Positions 45,101 to 52,984 of a DNA stretch of 64,000 nt are shown here, piece after piece. The notes under the pieces are model-generated. The model made no database searches. It was not told the DNA's origin and saw only the letters and a list, made by a program, of their open reading frames with translations. Location of the stretch: positions 1-64,000 of the forward strand of contig DAOTVP010000088.1 in the NCBI GenBank assembly GCA_034436155.1, read 5' to 3'. The position numbers and the translations under genes are program-made. Numbering within the stretch: the first letter of the stretch is position 1; every line of letters starts with the position of its first letter. Source of the DNA: GCA-2794515 sp034436155. GTDB lineage: Bacteria > Chloroflexota > Anaerolineae > Aggregatilineales > Phototrophicaceae.

Positions 45101-45460
45101 ATGGTGGCATTATTGATGGTGACATATGGGGATGAAGCCACTGCTCAAATTGGCGCGGCGGAACTCTCGGCGCGAGTTTCTAACTTCGCCGATAGAATGC
45201 GTAATAGGGATAGTGATTCCCTGCAACCGATTTTAGATTTTATCCCTGGCGCGATAGTGAGTCATTCGGTATACGCCAGCGACACGGGGCGGTATGTGGC
45301 GATTGTCCGTATCGAATACGATACACCAACGCTCGAACAGGCGCTCGCATCTCGATCCTCTGAGGATTATTATGCCCCAAATGCCGCCGTCTTTCGGATA
45401 TTGACAGATGCTTTTATAAATCGGGCATTTTATCCCTTATGGACGGTGTGGAATGAATAA
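45101..45460 (+). CDS. C-terminal part of the same secreted protein after an in-frame stop
   Basis: A 119-aa product in the same frame as 44198-45088, with no signal peptide. It starts mid-strand (VALLMVTYGDEATAQIGAAELSARV), which resembles the second half of a secreted two-domain protein. AAGGAG lies 5 bases before ATG 45101, so separate translation is possible, though without export. The more likely reading is a nonsense mutation at 45086 (TAA, one base from a Tyr codon). Confidence 0.6.
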   Translation: MVALLMVTYGDEATAQIGAAELSARVSNFADRMRNRDSDSLQPILDFIPGAIVSHSVYASDTGRYVAIVRIEYDTPTLEQALASRSSEDYYAPNAAVFRILTDAFINRAFYPLWTVWNE

Positions 45461-45482
45461 ATGTTGTTAAAATAGCATTTTT

Positions 45483-45550
45483 GGACGCGCAGAAGCGCGT
45501 CTGTACAGACATAAAAATATTAGCATGTACGGACGACATTTTTGTCGTCC
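45483..45550. repeat. Two short hairpins ahead of hypC
   Basis: 45483-45502: GGACGCGC-AGAA-GCGCGTCT, like 22592. 45531-45550: GGACGAC-ATTTTT-GTCGTCC, a perfect 7-bp stem. Each is accompanied by GTAC or TGTAC at one side. They may separate hypCD expression from the gene upstream. Confidence 0.75.
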
Positions 45551-45576
45551 GATGCTTAAATAAAGGAGCAAGCATC

Positions 45577-45840
45577 ATGTGTTTAGCCGTACCGGGCAAA
45601 ATTATCAGCATATCAGGCGATGACCCACTCACGCGCATGGGCAAAATCAGCTTTGGCGGGGTCATCAAAGAGGCGAATTTAGCCTATGTGCCAGAGGCGA
45701 AAATAGATGATTATGTGCTGGTGCATGTCGGATTTGCGCTCAACATCGTAGACGAAGCCGAAGCGCATCAGGTGTTCGATTATCTGCGTCAGATGGGCGA
45801 ATTGGATGAACTCCACGCCGATAGTGAAGGCGGTGGTTGA
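45577..45840 (+). CDS. hypC: Hydrogenase maturation chaperone HypC
   Basis: An 87-aa protein starting MCLAVPGKI; the Cys2 that carries the Fe(CN)2CO group with HypD is present. HypC family proteins guide the iron centre into the large subunit. AAGGAG at 45563-45568 fixes the start at 45577. The stop TGA shares one base with the hypD ATG. Confidence 0.95.
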   Translation: MCLAVPGKIISISGDDPLTRMGKISFGGVIKEANLAYVPEAKIDDYVLVHVGFALNIVDEAEAHQVFDYLRQMGELDELHADSEGGG

Positions 45841-46934
45841 TGCGTTATATCGATGAATACCGCGACCCGCAAACCGCGCACGAATACGCCGATTTGTTGG
45901 CGAAAATTACCACCCGCGAGTGGACGATTATGGAGGTGTGTGGCGGACAAACGCACGCCATCCTCAAATTTGGTGTAGATACGCTCCTGCCCGATAAAAT
46001 CACGCTGTTACACGGACCGGGCTGTCCGGTGTGTGTGACCCCTGTCGAATTGATTGATAAAGCCATCGAAATCGCCCTCATGCCCAATGTCATCCTGACT
46101 TCGTTTGGCGATATGATGCGCGTGCCAGGGACATCCACCGATTTACTCGCCACCAAAGCGGCGGGTGGCGATGTGCGGATGGTGTATTCGCCGATGGATG
46201 CGCTCAAATTGGCACAACAAAATCCAGATAAACAAGTCGTGTTTTTCGCGGTCGGATTCGAGACAACCATGCCCGCCACCGCCATGACCGTCCACCTCGC
46301 AAAGACGCAAGGCATCACCAATTTTTCGCTGTTGGTCTCGCATGTCCTCGTCCCGCCCGCAGTCGAGGCGATTCTCTCCGCACCAGACCGCCGTGTGAAT
46401 GCCTTCCTTGCCGCGGGGCATGTGTGCGCTGTGATGGGCTATGAGGAATATATCCCCATCGCGCAAAAATATCGCGTGCCATTCGTGGTGACAGGGTTTG
46501 AACCGCTCGACATTTTGCAGGGCATCACCATGTGCGTGGCGCAACTCGAACAGGGCAGGGCAGAGGTGGAGAATCAATATGCCCGCGCCGTCCAACGTGA
46601 AGGCAACACCTCCGCCAAAGCGTTGATGACCCGCGTATTCGCGCCCACGCATCGGCGCTGGCGGGGTATCGGCGAAATCCCCCTGAGCGGTGGCGGATTG
46701 AGCGCCGAGTATGCCGATTTTGATGCCGAAAAACGCTTCGGCTACGCCGTCTATGGGGATGAAACCGTTGGCGAATGCCTGAGTGGGCAGGTGCTACAGG
46801 GGTTTATCAAACCCGACCAATGCCCGGCATTCGGCACGCGCTGTAACCCCGAACATCCGCTTGGCGCGACGATGGTCAGCAGTGAAGGCGCGTGCGCGGC
46901 GTATTATCGCTATCGGAAGCAAACGGTTGGGTAA
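45840..46934 (+). CDS. hypD: Hydrogenase maturation protein HypD
   Basis: A 364-aa iron-sulfur scaffold where the Fe(CN)2CO unit is built. Landmarks: MEVCGGQTHAILKFG, GPGCPVCVTP, TSFGDMMRVPG, FFAVGFETT, and the C-terminal cysteines in CPAFGTRCNPEHPLGA with EGACAAYY. ATG 45840 overlaps the hypC stop by one base. hypE, hypA and hypB are not found after it; the plus strand continues with a defence-like pair instead. Confidence 0.96.
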   Translation: MRYIDEYRDPQTAHEYADLLAKITTREWTIMEVCGGQTHAILKFGVDTLLPDKITLLHGPGCPVCVTPVELIDKAIEIALMPNVILTSFGDMMRVPGTSTDLLATKAAGGDVRMVYSPMDALKLAQQNPDKQVVFFAVGFETTMPATAMTVHLAKTQGITNFSLLVSHVLVPPAVEAILSAPDRRVNAFLAAGHVCAVMGYEEYIPIAQKYRVPFVVTGFEPLDILQGITMCVAQLEQGRAEVENQYARAVQREGNTSAKALMTRVFAPTHRRWRGIGEIPLSGGGLSAEYADFDAEKRFGYAVYGDETVGECLSGQVLQGFIKPDQCPAFGTRCNPEHPLGATMVSSEGACAAYYRYRKQTVG

Positions 46935-46941
46935 CTACTTG

Positions 46942-46950
46942 TGGTATAAT
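46942..46950 (+). promoter_or_regulatory. Extended -10 promoter of the AAA/DUF4435 pair
   Basis: TG-G-TATAAT at 46942-46950, eight bases past the hypD stop. It gives this two-gene unit its own promoter. GAGGAG follows at 46974. Confidence 0.55.
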
Positions 46951-46990
46951 TTTCAGTAACCAATATCGTATGTGAGGAGTAGTTGATTTC

Positions 46991-48079
46991 ATGTATATTC
47001 ACCGAATTATTCTGCGCGATGTTCATAATTTTGATGACCTTGACATCACATTTTATGATGATGTTTGGCAAAAACCGCTCAATTCGGTGTTAATCACAGG
47101 TCTGAATGGGTCTGGAAAAACAACTTTGCTACGGATAATGGCTACGCTTTGGTATAACTTTCAGTGGTGGCTCAAACTTGAAAAAGATGGTGGTGTCGCT
47201 TATGTCTCAAGTCGGTATAAATTACATGAAATTGATGTTAAAAATGGTTTGATGGCAATTGAGTTAAGGGAATTTGGAGACGACCAAAATGACTATCATA
47301 TTCCATCTTCACTCTGGTTATTTGTTGCCTCAGATGACGAAAATATGTCACAATTACCTATATATGATAATCCTGAAGTGGGATACATCGGCTTAAAAGG
47401 TCGAGATAATGATTTTAAGATTGAGACTTCACTCGATAAATATTTAATTGAAAATTTAATAACCCAATTAGAAGCGTTACAAGTTGGTGTTACTGGTGTA
47501 TTTTATTTACCAAATATGATGTTTTTTGATACTGTAGACCGAACAATTTTAGAACCACCCGACCAAACACAATTTGAACGACAACCCGAATCTCTTTACA
47601 GGTGGTTTGTCAGTTATAGTAACAGAGATAGAATGAGCACCCATCTGGAAACGATGCTAAAAAATATTAAACTCAGAAATCCATCAAATTTTGAGGATAT
47701 GATTAAAAATATTAATCAATTTTTTCAAGGTCAAAAGCAGATAACTGATTTCGATGCCCAATCACGTCTATTAGTGCGCGTAAATAAAACCCACCCTACA
47801 TATCATTATATAGAGGCACTCAGTTCAGGTGAACAACAATGCCTGATTATGATGGTGATGGTATCCCGTTGGTTGATGCCAGGGGGTGTGGTATTGATAG
47901 ATGAACCTGATTTACACCTGCATGTGAGTTTGCAACGGCATTTTATCCATGAACTTGAAAAAATTGTTCACTCGCGCAATGGTCAACTTATTGTGACATC
48001 GCACTCGCCAGAAATATGGGATGAATTCTCAGAAACCCAAAGACGACGTTTGGGTGTAAAGGATGTCATCAATGGCTAA
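46991..48079 (+). CDS. ABC-type AAA ATPase (AAA_15/AAA_21-like), AriA-like
   Basis: A 362-aa ATPase with Walker A GLNGSGKTT (37-45), signature ALSSGEQQ (276-283), Walker B VVLIDEPDLHLH (300-311) and switch TSHSPEIW (336-343). No coiled-coil hinge or nuclease domain is fused, unlike OLD or SMC proteins. With the DUF4435 gene behind it, it matches the layout of PARIS, where the ATPase AriA holds the TOPRIM-like effector AriB until a phage anti-restriction protein is sensed. It is shorter than AriA as I remember it, so the trigger may differ. Codon and base composition are AT-richer than the neighbours, suggesting transfer. Confidence 0.85.
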   Translation: MYIHRIILRDVHNFDDLDITFYDDVWQKPLNSVLITGLNGSGKTTLLRIMATLWYNFQWWLKLEKDGGVAYVSSRYKLHEIDVKNGLMAIELREFGDDQNDYHIPSSLWLFVASDDENMSQLPIYDNPEVGYIGLKGRDNDFKIETSLDKYLIENLITQLEALQVGVTGVFYLPNMMFFDTVDRTILEPPDQTQFERQPESLYRWFVSYSNRDRMSTHLETMLKNIKLRNPSNFEDMIKNINQFFQGQKQITDFDAQSRLLVRVNKTHPTYHYIEALSSGEQQCLIMMVMVSRWLMPGGVVLIDEPDLHLHVSLQRHFIHELEKIVHSRNGQLIVTSHSPEIWDEFSETQRRRLGVKDVING

Positions 48080-48860
48080 CATTGTTTGGGATGATGTATT
48101 AGGGGAAAAACCTCATGGATTGGCTGTTGAAGGCAAAACCGATAAAGTAATCATCGAGAAATTTCTTGATGCGGGTGGATGGGATAATTGGCGGTCTAAA
48201 TTATCTGTCCATGTCGTGAATAAGCGCGATAAAGTTCTTCAAGAACTCAGTAAGAATGATACGCGAATTTGGGGACTAATCGATAACGATGAAAGATCAA
48301 CCCGTGAGATGAGTGACTTACAAGAACAATATTCACGGTTATTGGTGTTGCCACGATGGACAATTGAAAATTATTTTATTGACCCAAGCGAACTATCCCA
48401 AATGCAAATCCCTATCAGTAAAACGCGACTCGATTTTGATAAAATAGATGACTATCTTCATGATGGCATAAAACATGGTGCATTATGGCATACACTTTAT
48501 GAACGAGATGCTTTTCAATTTTGTCGTGGGCATGAAGATGGTTATCCAATGGCAATTTTGAGCAATGTCGAATTTGATGATGCCACCATTGCTACACGAC
48601 TAAATACATGGCAAAGTCACCTCAATGCAACCGATATTATGCCACTTTATCAACAAAAGTTAGCCGAATTTGAACAACATCGGGATGAAAATTACACCAA
48701 ACATATTCACGGTAAATATTTTTTCTCTCAGGTGGTTGTTCAAAAAGTTCTGAACTCTATCCAACAAAAATCAACCGATTACTGGCTAGAATTACTAACT
48801 GAGAGCATAACTTATTGTCCAGATGACATGAAAGCTCTTCTGCGTCAAATATTATCTTGA
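48072..48860 (+). CDS. DUF4435 TOPRIM-like effector, AriB-like
   Basis: A ~262-aa protein with the DUF4435 pattern: AVEGKTDKVIIEKFL (Glu of the TOPRIM-type site), WGLIDNDER (two acidic residues) and LPRWTIENYFIDP. AriB of PARIS is such a protein and acts as a nuclease when released; here activity is inferred from the intact acidic residues. ATG 48072 is preferred because AAAGGA lies 8 bases upstream; ATG 48063 is too close to it. Overlaps the ATPase gene by 8 bases, so the pair is coupled. Confidence 0.8.
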   Translation: MANIVWDDVLGEKPHGLAVEGKTDKVIIEKFLDAGGWDNWRSKLSVHVVNKRDKVLQELSKNDTRIWGLIDNDERSTREMSDLQEQYSRLLVLPRWTIENYFIDPSELSQMQIPISKTRLDFDKIDDYLHDGIKHGALWHTLYERDAFQFCRGHEDGYPMAILSNVEFDDATIATRLNTWQSHLNATDIMPLYQQKLAEFEQHRDENYTKHIHGKYFFSQVVVQKVLNSIQQKSTDYWLELLTESITYCPDDMKALLRQILS

Positions 48861-48861
48861 T

Positions 48862-48886
48862 GAGGACACCACTTGGAGATGTCCTC
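48862..48886. terminator. Hairpin between convergent genes
   Basis: GAGGACA (48862-48868) pairs with TGTCCTC (48880-48886). It directly follows the DUF4435 stop and precedes the end of the beta-CASP gene at 48893. No long T run. Confidence 0.5.
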
Positions 48887-48892
48887 TCATAA

Positions 48893-51826
48893 TCACCCCA
48901 CATTGACCACCATCAGATAACCCGTTTGGTCTAAGAAATCGGCTAACACGGTCAACAATGCCACCTCATCGGGCGCGGATGTCAGGGTCACGCTCACCTC
49001 GCCACGATCGGTATGGATGCCGATGCCTTTTTTGAGCGACCAACCCGCCTCGCGGATGAGCCGATTCGCCACCGATAAAATCGCTTGCTGATTCGGATGC
49101 GGATGCACACTCAACGGGTAGCCCGTTTGTTGCGCCAATTCGTTCATCTCGGCGTGATAGCGCCCGCCTACTTGTGGCGAAATAAATGTTAACACGATGC
49201 CATTCCCCTTGAGCGAGGTTTTATACAACCCCTTATCGCCCAATTTCGCCCGTATCAGACCATAGGCGGCGTTGATCTCCATCTGCTTGCTGGTGATAGG
49301 TGCGTTTGATGGGCTAGGGGGGGCATTAGTCGCAGATGTGCTATTGCCCGTCACCAATTTGAAGCCCGTCAAATCCAGATACATCGCTTTGAGCGAGGCT
49401 AAAATATCGGGCGTGATGTCGGCAATATCGGCAACCACTTCGCGCCGATCCATGTAATACGATGGCGATTTGACCAACCGCGCCCCTTTGGGCAACAATT
49501 CGTGCAGGGCTTCGCCGAGCGCCTGTTGATTGGTGGCGGGGGTCAGATGCACCTCCCAACCGGTCACCTCTTCGAGCTGGTCAATCAGGTTCATCCATTT
49601 ATCGGGTGCGCGTTCTGGAAAATCAAACGTCAAAATGAGCCGTTTGCGATGCGCCTCCATGCCGACTTTTCGCAGTCGTGCTTCTGGCGGGAAGGTCTCT
49701 AATGCGATTTCGCGGGCGCGATTTTGCTCTACGGGTCCGTCTTGCAGGGCATATTTGGGCAATAAGCCGTCTGGTTCGAGTGTCGCCCCGTCTTGTGCCA
49801 ATGCCCACACGATTGTCGCCAACGCCTCTAACCGATTCACCCCTTCGGGCAACGGATTGGGCAATAGTTGGTCGGGGATGACGGGCTTGGCATCCGCCAC
49901 AAGGCGCTGACGGATATCCAACGGCAACACCGCATCTTGAATGGTCTTGATTTTGGTTGCCAGCGCGTTCAGTTGGCTTTTGAGCGGGACACCTTCGGCG
50001 CGTTCCCATGTGCCGATGACCCACAGGATCGCATCACCCGCATATTGTCGCCCCTTTGCGCCTTGCACTTCTGCCTCGAAACTATCCTCCCCCGCATTCA
50101 CCACCACCGCGATATGCGGACGATTATTCACATCGCGCAACACCACCAATTTGCCGACAATATCGGGATTTGCCAACATGATAGCACGACTGCGATTGGC
50201 TTTTTGGATTTGCGCCTCAGTTCGCACCTGAAACGTATCGTTGCGTCGCCAATCTTGGGTGAAATAGGGGCTATTCGCCAAAACGGAGATGACCTCACTC
50301 GCCCGTGTGCTATCGCCCCACCACATTTGTGCCAATTCGCGGGCGCTGAAAAAATTCCCCGCCTGACCTTTGAGCGATTCCCACAGCGCAAGCGGGTTCA
50401 ACGCTTCCTTATTATCGCCCGATTTTATCCGCGCAATGCCCCACGGGCGCTTGGGAAAATTGAAGGTGATGGTCTGACCAATGCGCGGGGTCATGACATG
50501 CCGACTGCGTTGGCGCAAGCGTGTGGCGAGGCTATGCCGTGCCGATGGATCGCCATGCACCAGCATGATTTCGCTCGCATCCATCGCTTCTGCCACGCTG
50601 ACCAATTCCGCTTCATCGGCGTGTGCCGAGAGCGAATAGGTATCTATCATACAGCGCACGGTGACGGGTTGCCCATCAATTTTGATGACCCCTGAATCTG
50701 CACCATCGGCACGCGCTTTTATCAACCGTTGGAGCATTTTACCGGGCGCTTCTTCATCCTGATACCCCGTGAGGAAGATGGCATTTTGGGGATCTCCCGC
50801 CATTTTTTTGGCGTAGAGTGCCGATGCCCCGCCTGTGAGCATCCCGCTACTGGCGATAATCACGGCGGGCATCCCATCGTTCAGCATGGCATCGCGTTCT
50901 GCGTTGGATACAATTGCCTTCACTTTTTCGCGGAAAAACAGGTGTTTATCCCCCGCCATTTTCACACTGTTGGGCGGTAATAAATCGGTGAACGTGGCGT
51001 ATCCATTACACACCGAGCGCACCATGCCATCCACATATACAGGCACATCGAGCTGATCGCGATAGGCGAGGATGATTTGCAACACCTCCTGCGCCCGTCC
51101 GAGCGCGAAGGCGGGGATGAGCGCCTTGCCACCACCATCGGTCACGGCTTTGAGCGAGGCGATGATGCGTTTTTCTTCGGCATCGCGGTTGGCGTGCAGT
51201 TTTCCGCCATACGTGCTTTCGAGTACCAGCGCATCGGCTTTGATACGCGGGATTTTGGCGGGGACGACCGCCCGTTGTTGATTCAGCGACAGGTCTCCAC
51301 TCATCACCAGCGTGCCTTCTTCGCTCTCGAATACCAACATCGCCGCACCTGCGATATGCCCCGCGACATGATACGTGACTTGCAAGCCTTCGCCGAGATG
51401 AATCGGTTGGTTAAATTCCACCGTCTGAAAGGCATCCATCAACCGTTGGCTGGCGATTTCATCGAAAATCGGCAATTCGCCTTCTTCTTCGTGCTTCGAT
51501 TTCATGATGCGTTGGGCATCGGCTTGCAAAATGCGCGTCAAGACTTGTGTTGGGCGAGTCGCCAACACAGGGACGTGCGGATACTGTTCCACCACCAACG
51601 GCAACGCGCCTGTGTGGTCGGTATGGGCATGGGTGACGAGCAGATAATCGAAGCCACCCATCGCCGAAATGGGTTGTAAATCGGGCAATTGGTCATTTTG
51701 GATGCCCCGATTCGTCTTGGGGGAGATGCGGATGCCGACATCCACCAAAATGCGTTTGCCCGCAATTTCGATGAGTGTGCTACTCGCGCCGACTTCATCC
51801 GCCCCGCCGAGAAATGTAATGTTCAT
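48893..51826 (-). CDS. Metallo-beta-lactamase/beta-CASP nuclease with a long duplicated C-terminal region
   Basis: A 977-aa protein. Residues 1-~450 are an RNase J/CPSF-like core: HAHTDH (66-71), GHIAGAAML, MSGDLSL, beta-CASP IPAFALGRAQEVL and FLTGYQDEEAPG, and the C-terminal SLSAHADEAEL and MLVHGDPSA. It should cleave or trim RNA (or DNA) with zinc. The remaining ~520 residues match no domain I know. Two ~75-residue modules there (about 737-810 and 874-945) are alike: LTF--P, TG, P--NQQA(L/I), K, DR-EV. It lies alone among toxin-antitoxin and defence genes but could be a housekeeping nuclease. Start ATG 51826 begins MNITFLGGADEVG, as in the family. Confidence 0.9.
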   Translation of the reverse strand: MNITFLGGADEVGASSTLIEIAGKRILVDVGIRISPKTNRGIQNDQLPDLQPISAMGGFDYLLVTHAHTDHTGALPLVVEQYPHVPVLATRPTQVLTRILQADAQRIMKSKHEEEGELPIFDEIASQRLMDAFQTVEFNQPIHLGEGLQVTYHVAGHIAGAAMLVFESEEGTLVMSGDLSLNQQRAVVPAKIPRIKADALVLESTYGGKLHANRDAEEKRIIASLKAVTDGGGKALIPAFALGRAQEVLQIILAYRDQLDVPVYVDGMVRSVCNGYATFTDLLPPNSVKMAGDKHLFFREKVKAIVSNAERDAMLNDGMPAVIIASSGMLTGGASALYAKKMAGDPQNAIFLTGYQDEEAPGKMLQRLIKARADGADSGVIKIDGQPVTVRCMIDTYSLSAHADEAELVSVAEAMDASEIMLVHGDPSARHSLATRLRQRSRHVMTPRIGQTITFNFPKRPWGIARIKSGDNKEALNPLALWESLKGQAGNFFSARELAQMWWGDSTRASEVISVLANSPYFTQDWRRNDTFQVRTEAQIQKANRSRAIMLANPDIVGKLVVLRDVNNRPHIAVVVNAGEDSFEAEVQGAKGRQYAGDAILWVIGTWERAEGVPLKSQLNALATKIKTIQDAVLPLDIRQRLVADAKPVIPDQLLPNPLPEGVNRLEALATIVWALAQDGATLEPDGLLPKYALQDGPVEQNRAREIALETFPPEARLRKVGMEAHRKRLILTFDFPERAPDKWMNLIDQLEEVTGWEVHLTPATNQQALGEALHELLPKGARLVKSPSYYMDRREVVADIADITPDILASLKAMYLDLTGFKLVTGNSTSATNAPPSPSNAPITSKQMEINAAYGLIRAKLGDKGLYKTSLKGNGIVLTFISPQVGGRYHAEMNELAQQTGYPLSVHPHPNQQAILSVANRLIREAGWSLKKGIGIHTDRGEVSVTLTSAPDEVALLTVLADFLDQTGYLMVVNVG

Positions 51827-51841
51827 GTGTGGTTATGTTCC

Positions 51842-52174
51842 TTACTGTGATAATAAGTCTGCAATGGCTTGGCGCAGGACAGGAATTTCTGTTTCAATCG
51901 TGCGCCAAACCTGATTGATTTCGATGTCTTCATAATCATGGGTGATAACATCCCGAAACCCTGCGATATTGCGCCATGGGATATGCGGGTGGTTATCTGT
52001 AAATTCTTTGCCTAATCGTTTGACGATTTCGCCAAGAATAGTAAAATTTCTGAGAACGGCATCTTGTGCCATTTCGGATGCAAAAAATACTTCTCGCCCA
52101 TCTTGCGTGTATCGAATAATTTTATCAATGTGGGTGAGTAAATCATTCAAATACCCGCGCTGAATATCGTTCAT
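51842..52174 (-). CDS. hepT: HepT-like HEPN toxin (DUF86)
   Basis: A 110-aa helical protein with the HEPN RNase motif R-x4-H (FRDVITHDYEDI) and the DUF86 stretch LRNFTILGEIVKRLG. HEPN toxins cut RNA; the partner MntA blocks them by adding AMP to a tyrosine near the R-x4-H (the Tyr in HDY is present). Its ATG overlaps the mntA stop by 4 bases. Confidence 0.9.
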   Translation of the reverse strand: MNDIQRGYLNDLLTHIDKIIRYTQDGREVFFASEMAQDAVLRNFTILGEIVKRLGKEFTDNHPHIPWRNIAGFRDVITHDYEDIEINQVWRTIETEIPVLRQAIADLLSQ

Positions 52175-52470
52175 AATGAGATTGCATCCTTGAGGATGTA
52201 GGGCGATAAATAGGGTTTAATCGCACGGTCACTAACCACATCTACAGCGCAATGGAGCAAATCTTGTAAATCTATGAGCAACCCTGCGCGGTCAAGTAGA
52301 CTGGTCTGATTGTTGAACGCGACTAAAAAATCCACATCGCTATTTTCGGTGGCTTCACCTCTGGCGACACTGCCGAAAATGCGGACGTTGGTCGCGCCAT
52401 GTTTTTGGGCAATCTGTAAAATTTGGTCGCGCATGGCGCGGAGTTGATTGAGTGTGTAGGGCATAATCAT
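52171..52470 (-). CDS. mntA: MntA-like minimal nucleotidyltransferase antitoxin
   Basis: A 99-aa protein with the nucleotidyltransferase motif GSVARGEATENSDVDFLV (GSxxRG...DxD). It should AMPylate and neutralise HepT. Order antitoxin then toxin, coupled by ATGA. Two in-frame ATGs (52470 and 52464) are possible starts. Confidence 0.9.
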   Translation of the reverse strand: MIMPYTLNQLRAMRDQILQIAQKHGATNVRIFGSVARGEATENSDVDFLVAFNNQTSLLDRAGLLIDLQDLLHCAVDVVSDRAIKPYLSPYILKDAISL

Positions 52471-52708
52471 CTCACCTCATCGCATGTTTATCCCCATTAT
52501 AACATATCCGAGAGGTGTTTTGAGGCGTGTATGACTCAGTGTAGCGCAAATACGTTTTGACGAGGGCGTGCGCGTTCATCGTAATTGTCCTTTTGGATAT
52601 GCTAAAAATTTACATCCTAGACTATCAGATAATCGCGCATTTGACCACCGAATTGATGAAAACCGGATTTACAGATACAATAAATAAAATCTGATAGTGA
52701 GGAGATGA

Positions 52709-52978
52709 TACTATGACCATTTTACCACTGTTACTGTTCGTGATTTGCATTTATTGGGCAAAGACGACTTATTTCATCTGAATTATGCTACCCAAATGGG
52801 ATGTGTATTATGTACTTATGATAGCGACTATTTGCAATTGGCATCACAAGGTATTGAACATGCGGGTGTTGTTTTTGACGTGTGGGATAAACATCGTGTG
52901 GGTGATTGGATAAAAGTGCTCTCATTTATCTATGAGATTTTGATACCTGATGATATGCGGAATCGTGTTGAATATTGA
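52709..52978 (+). pseudogene. DUF5615 PIN-like toxin with a lost N-terminus
   Basis: The frame from ~52727 reads TVTVRDLHLLGKDDLFHLNYA, MGCVLCTYDSDYLQLASQG and EHAGVVFD, the typical DUF5615 body with its Asp residues. The first ~20 residues (with the first catalytic Asp) are absent; the frame is closed at TGA 52706. An ATG with GGAG ahead at 52713 lies in another frame and stops after 22 codons at 52779-52781, so a frameshift between 52715 and 52730 is likely. No antitoxin is seen. The 238 bases from 52471 to 52708 hold nothing else clear. Confidence 0.65.
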
Positions 52979-52984
52979 TCAGCT

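Noticed and set aside
46991..48079. RecF, SMC or OLD nuclease identity for the AAA protein
   Set aside because: It is too short, has no hinge or fused TOPRIM domain, and is coupled to a DUF4435 gene.
49868..50695. Long open frame opposite the beta-CASP gene
   Set aside because: It lies entirely antisense to a well-supported gene, with His- and Arg-rich shadow composition and no family pattern.
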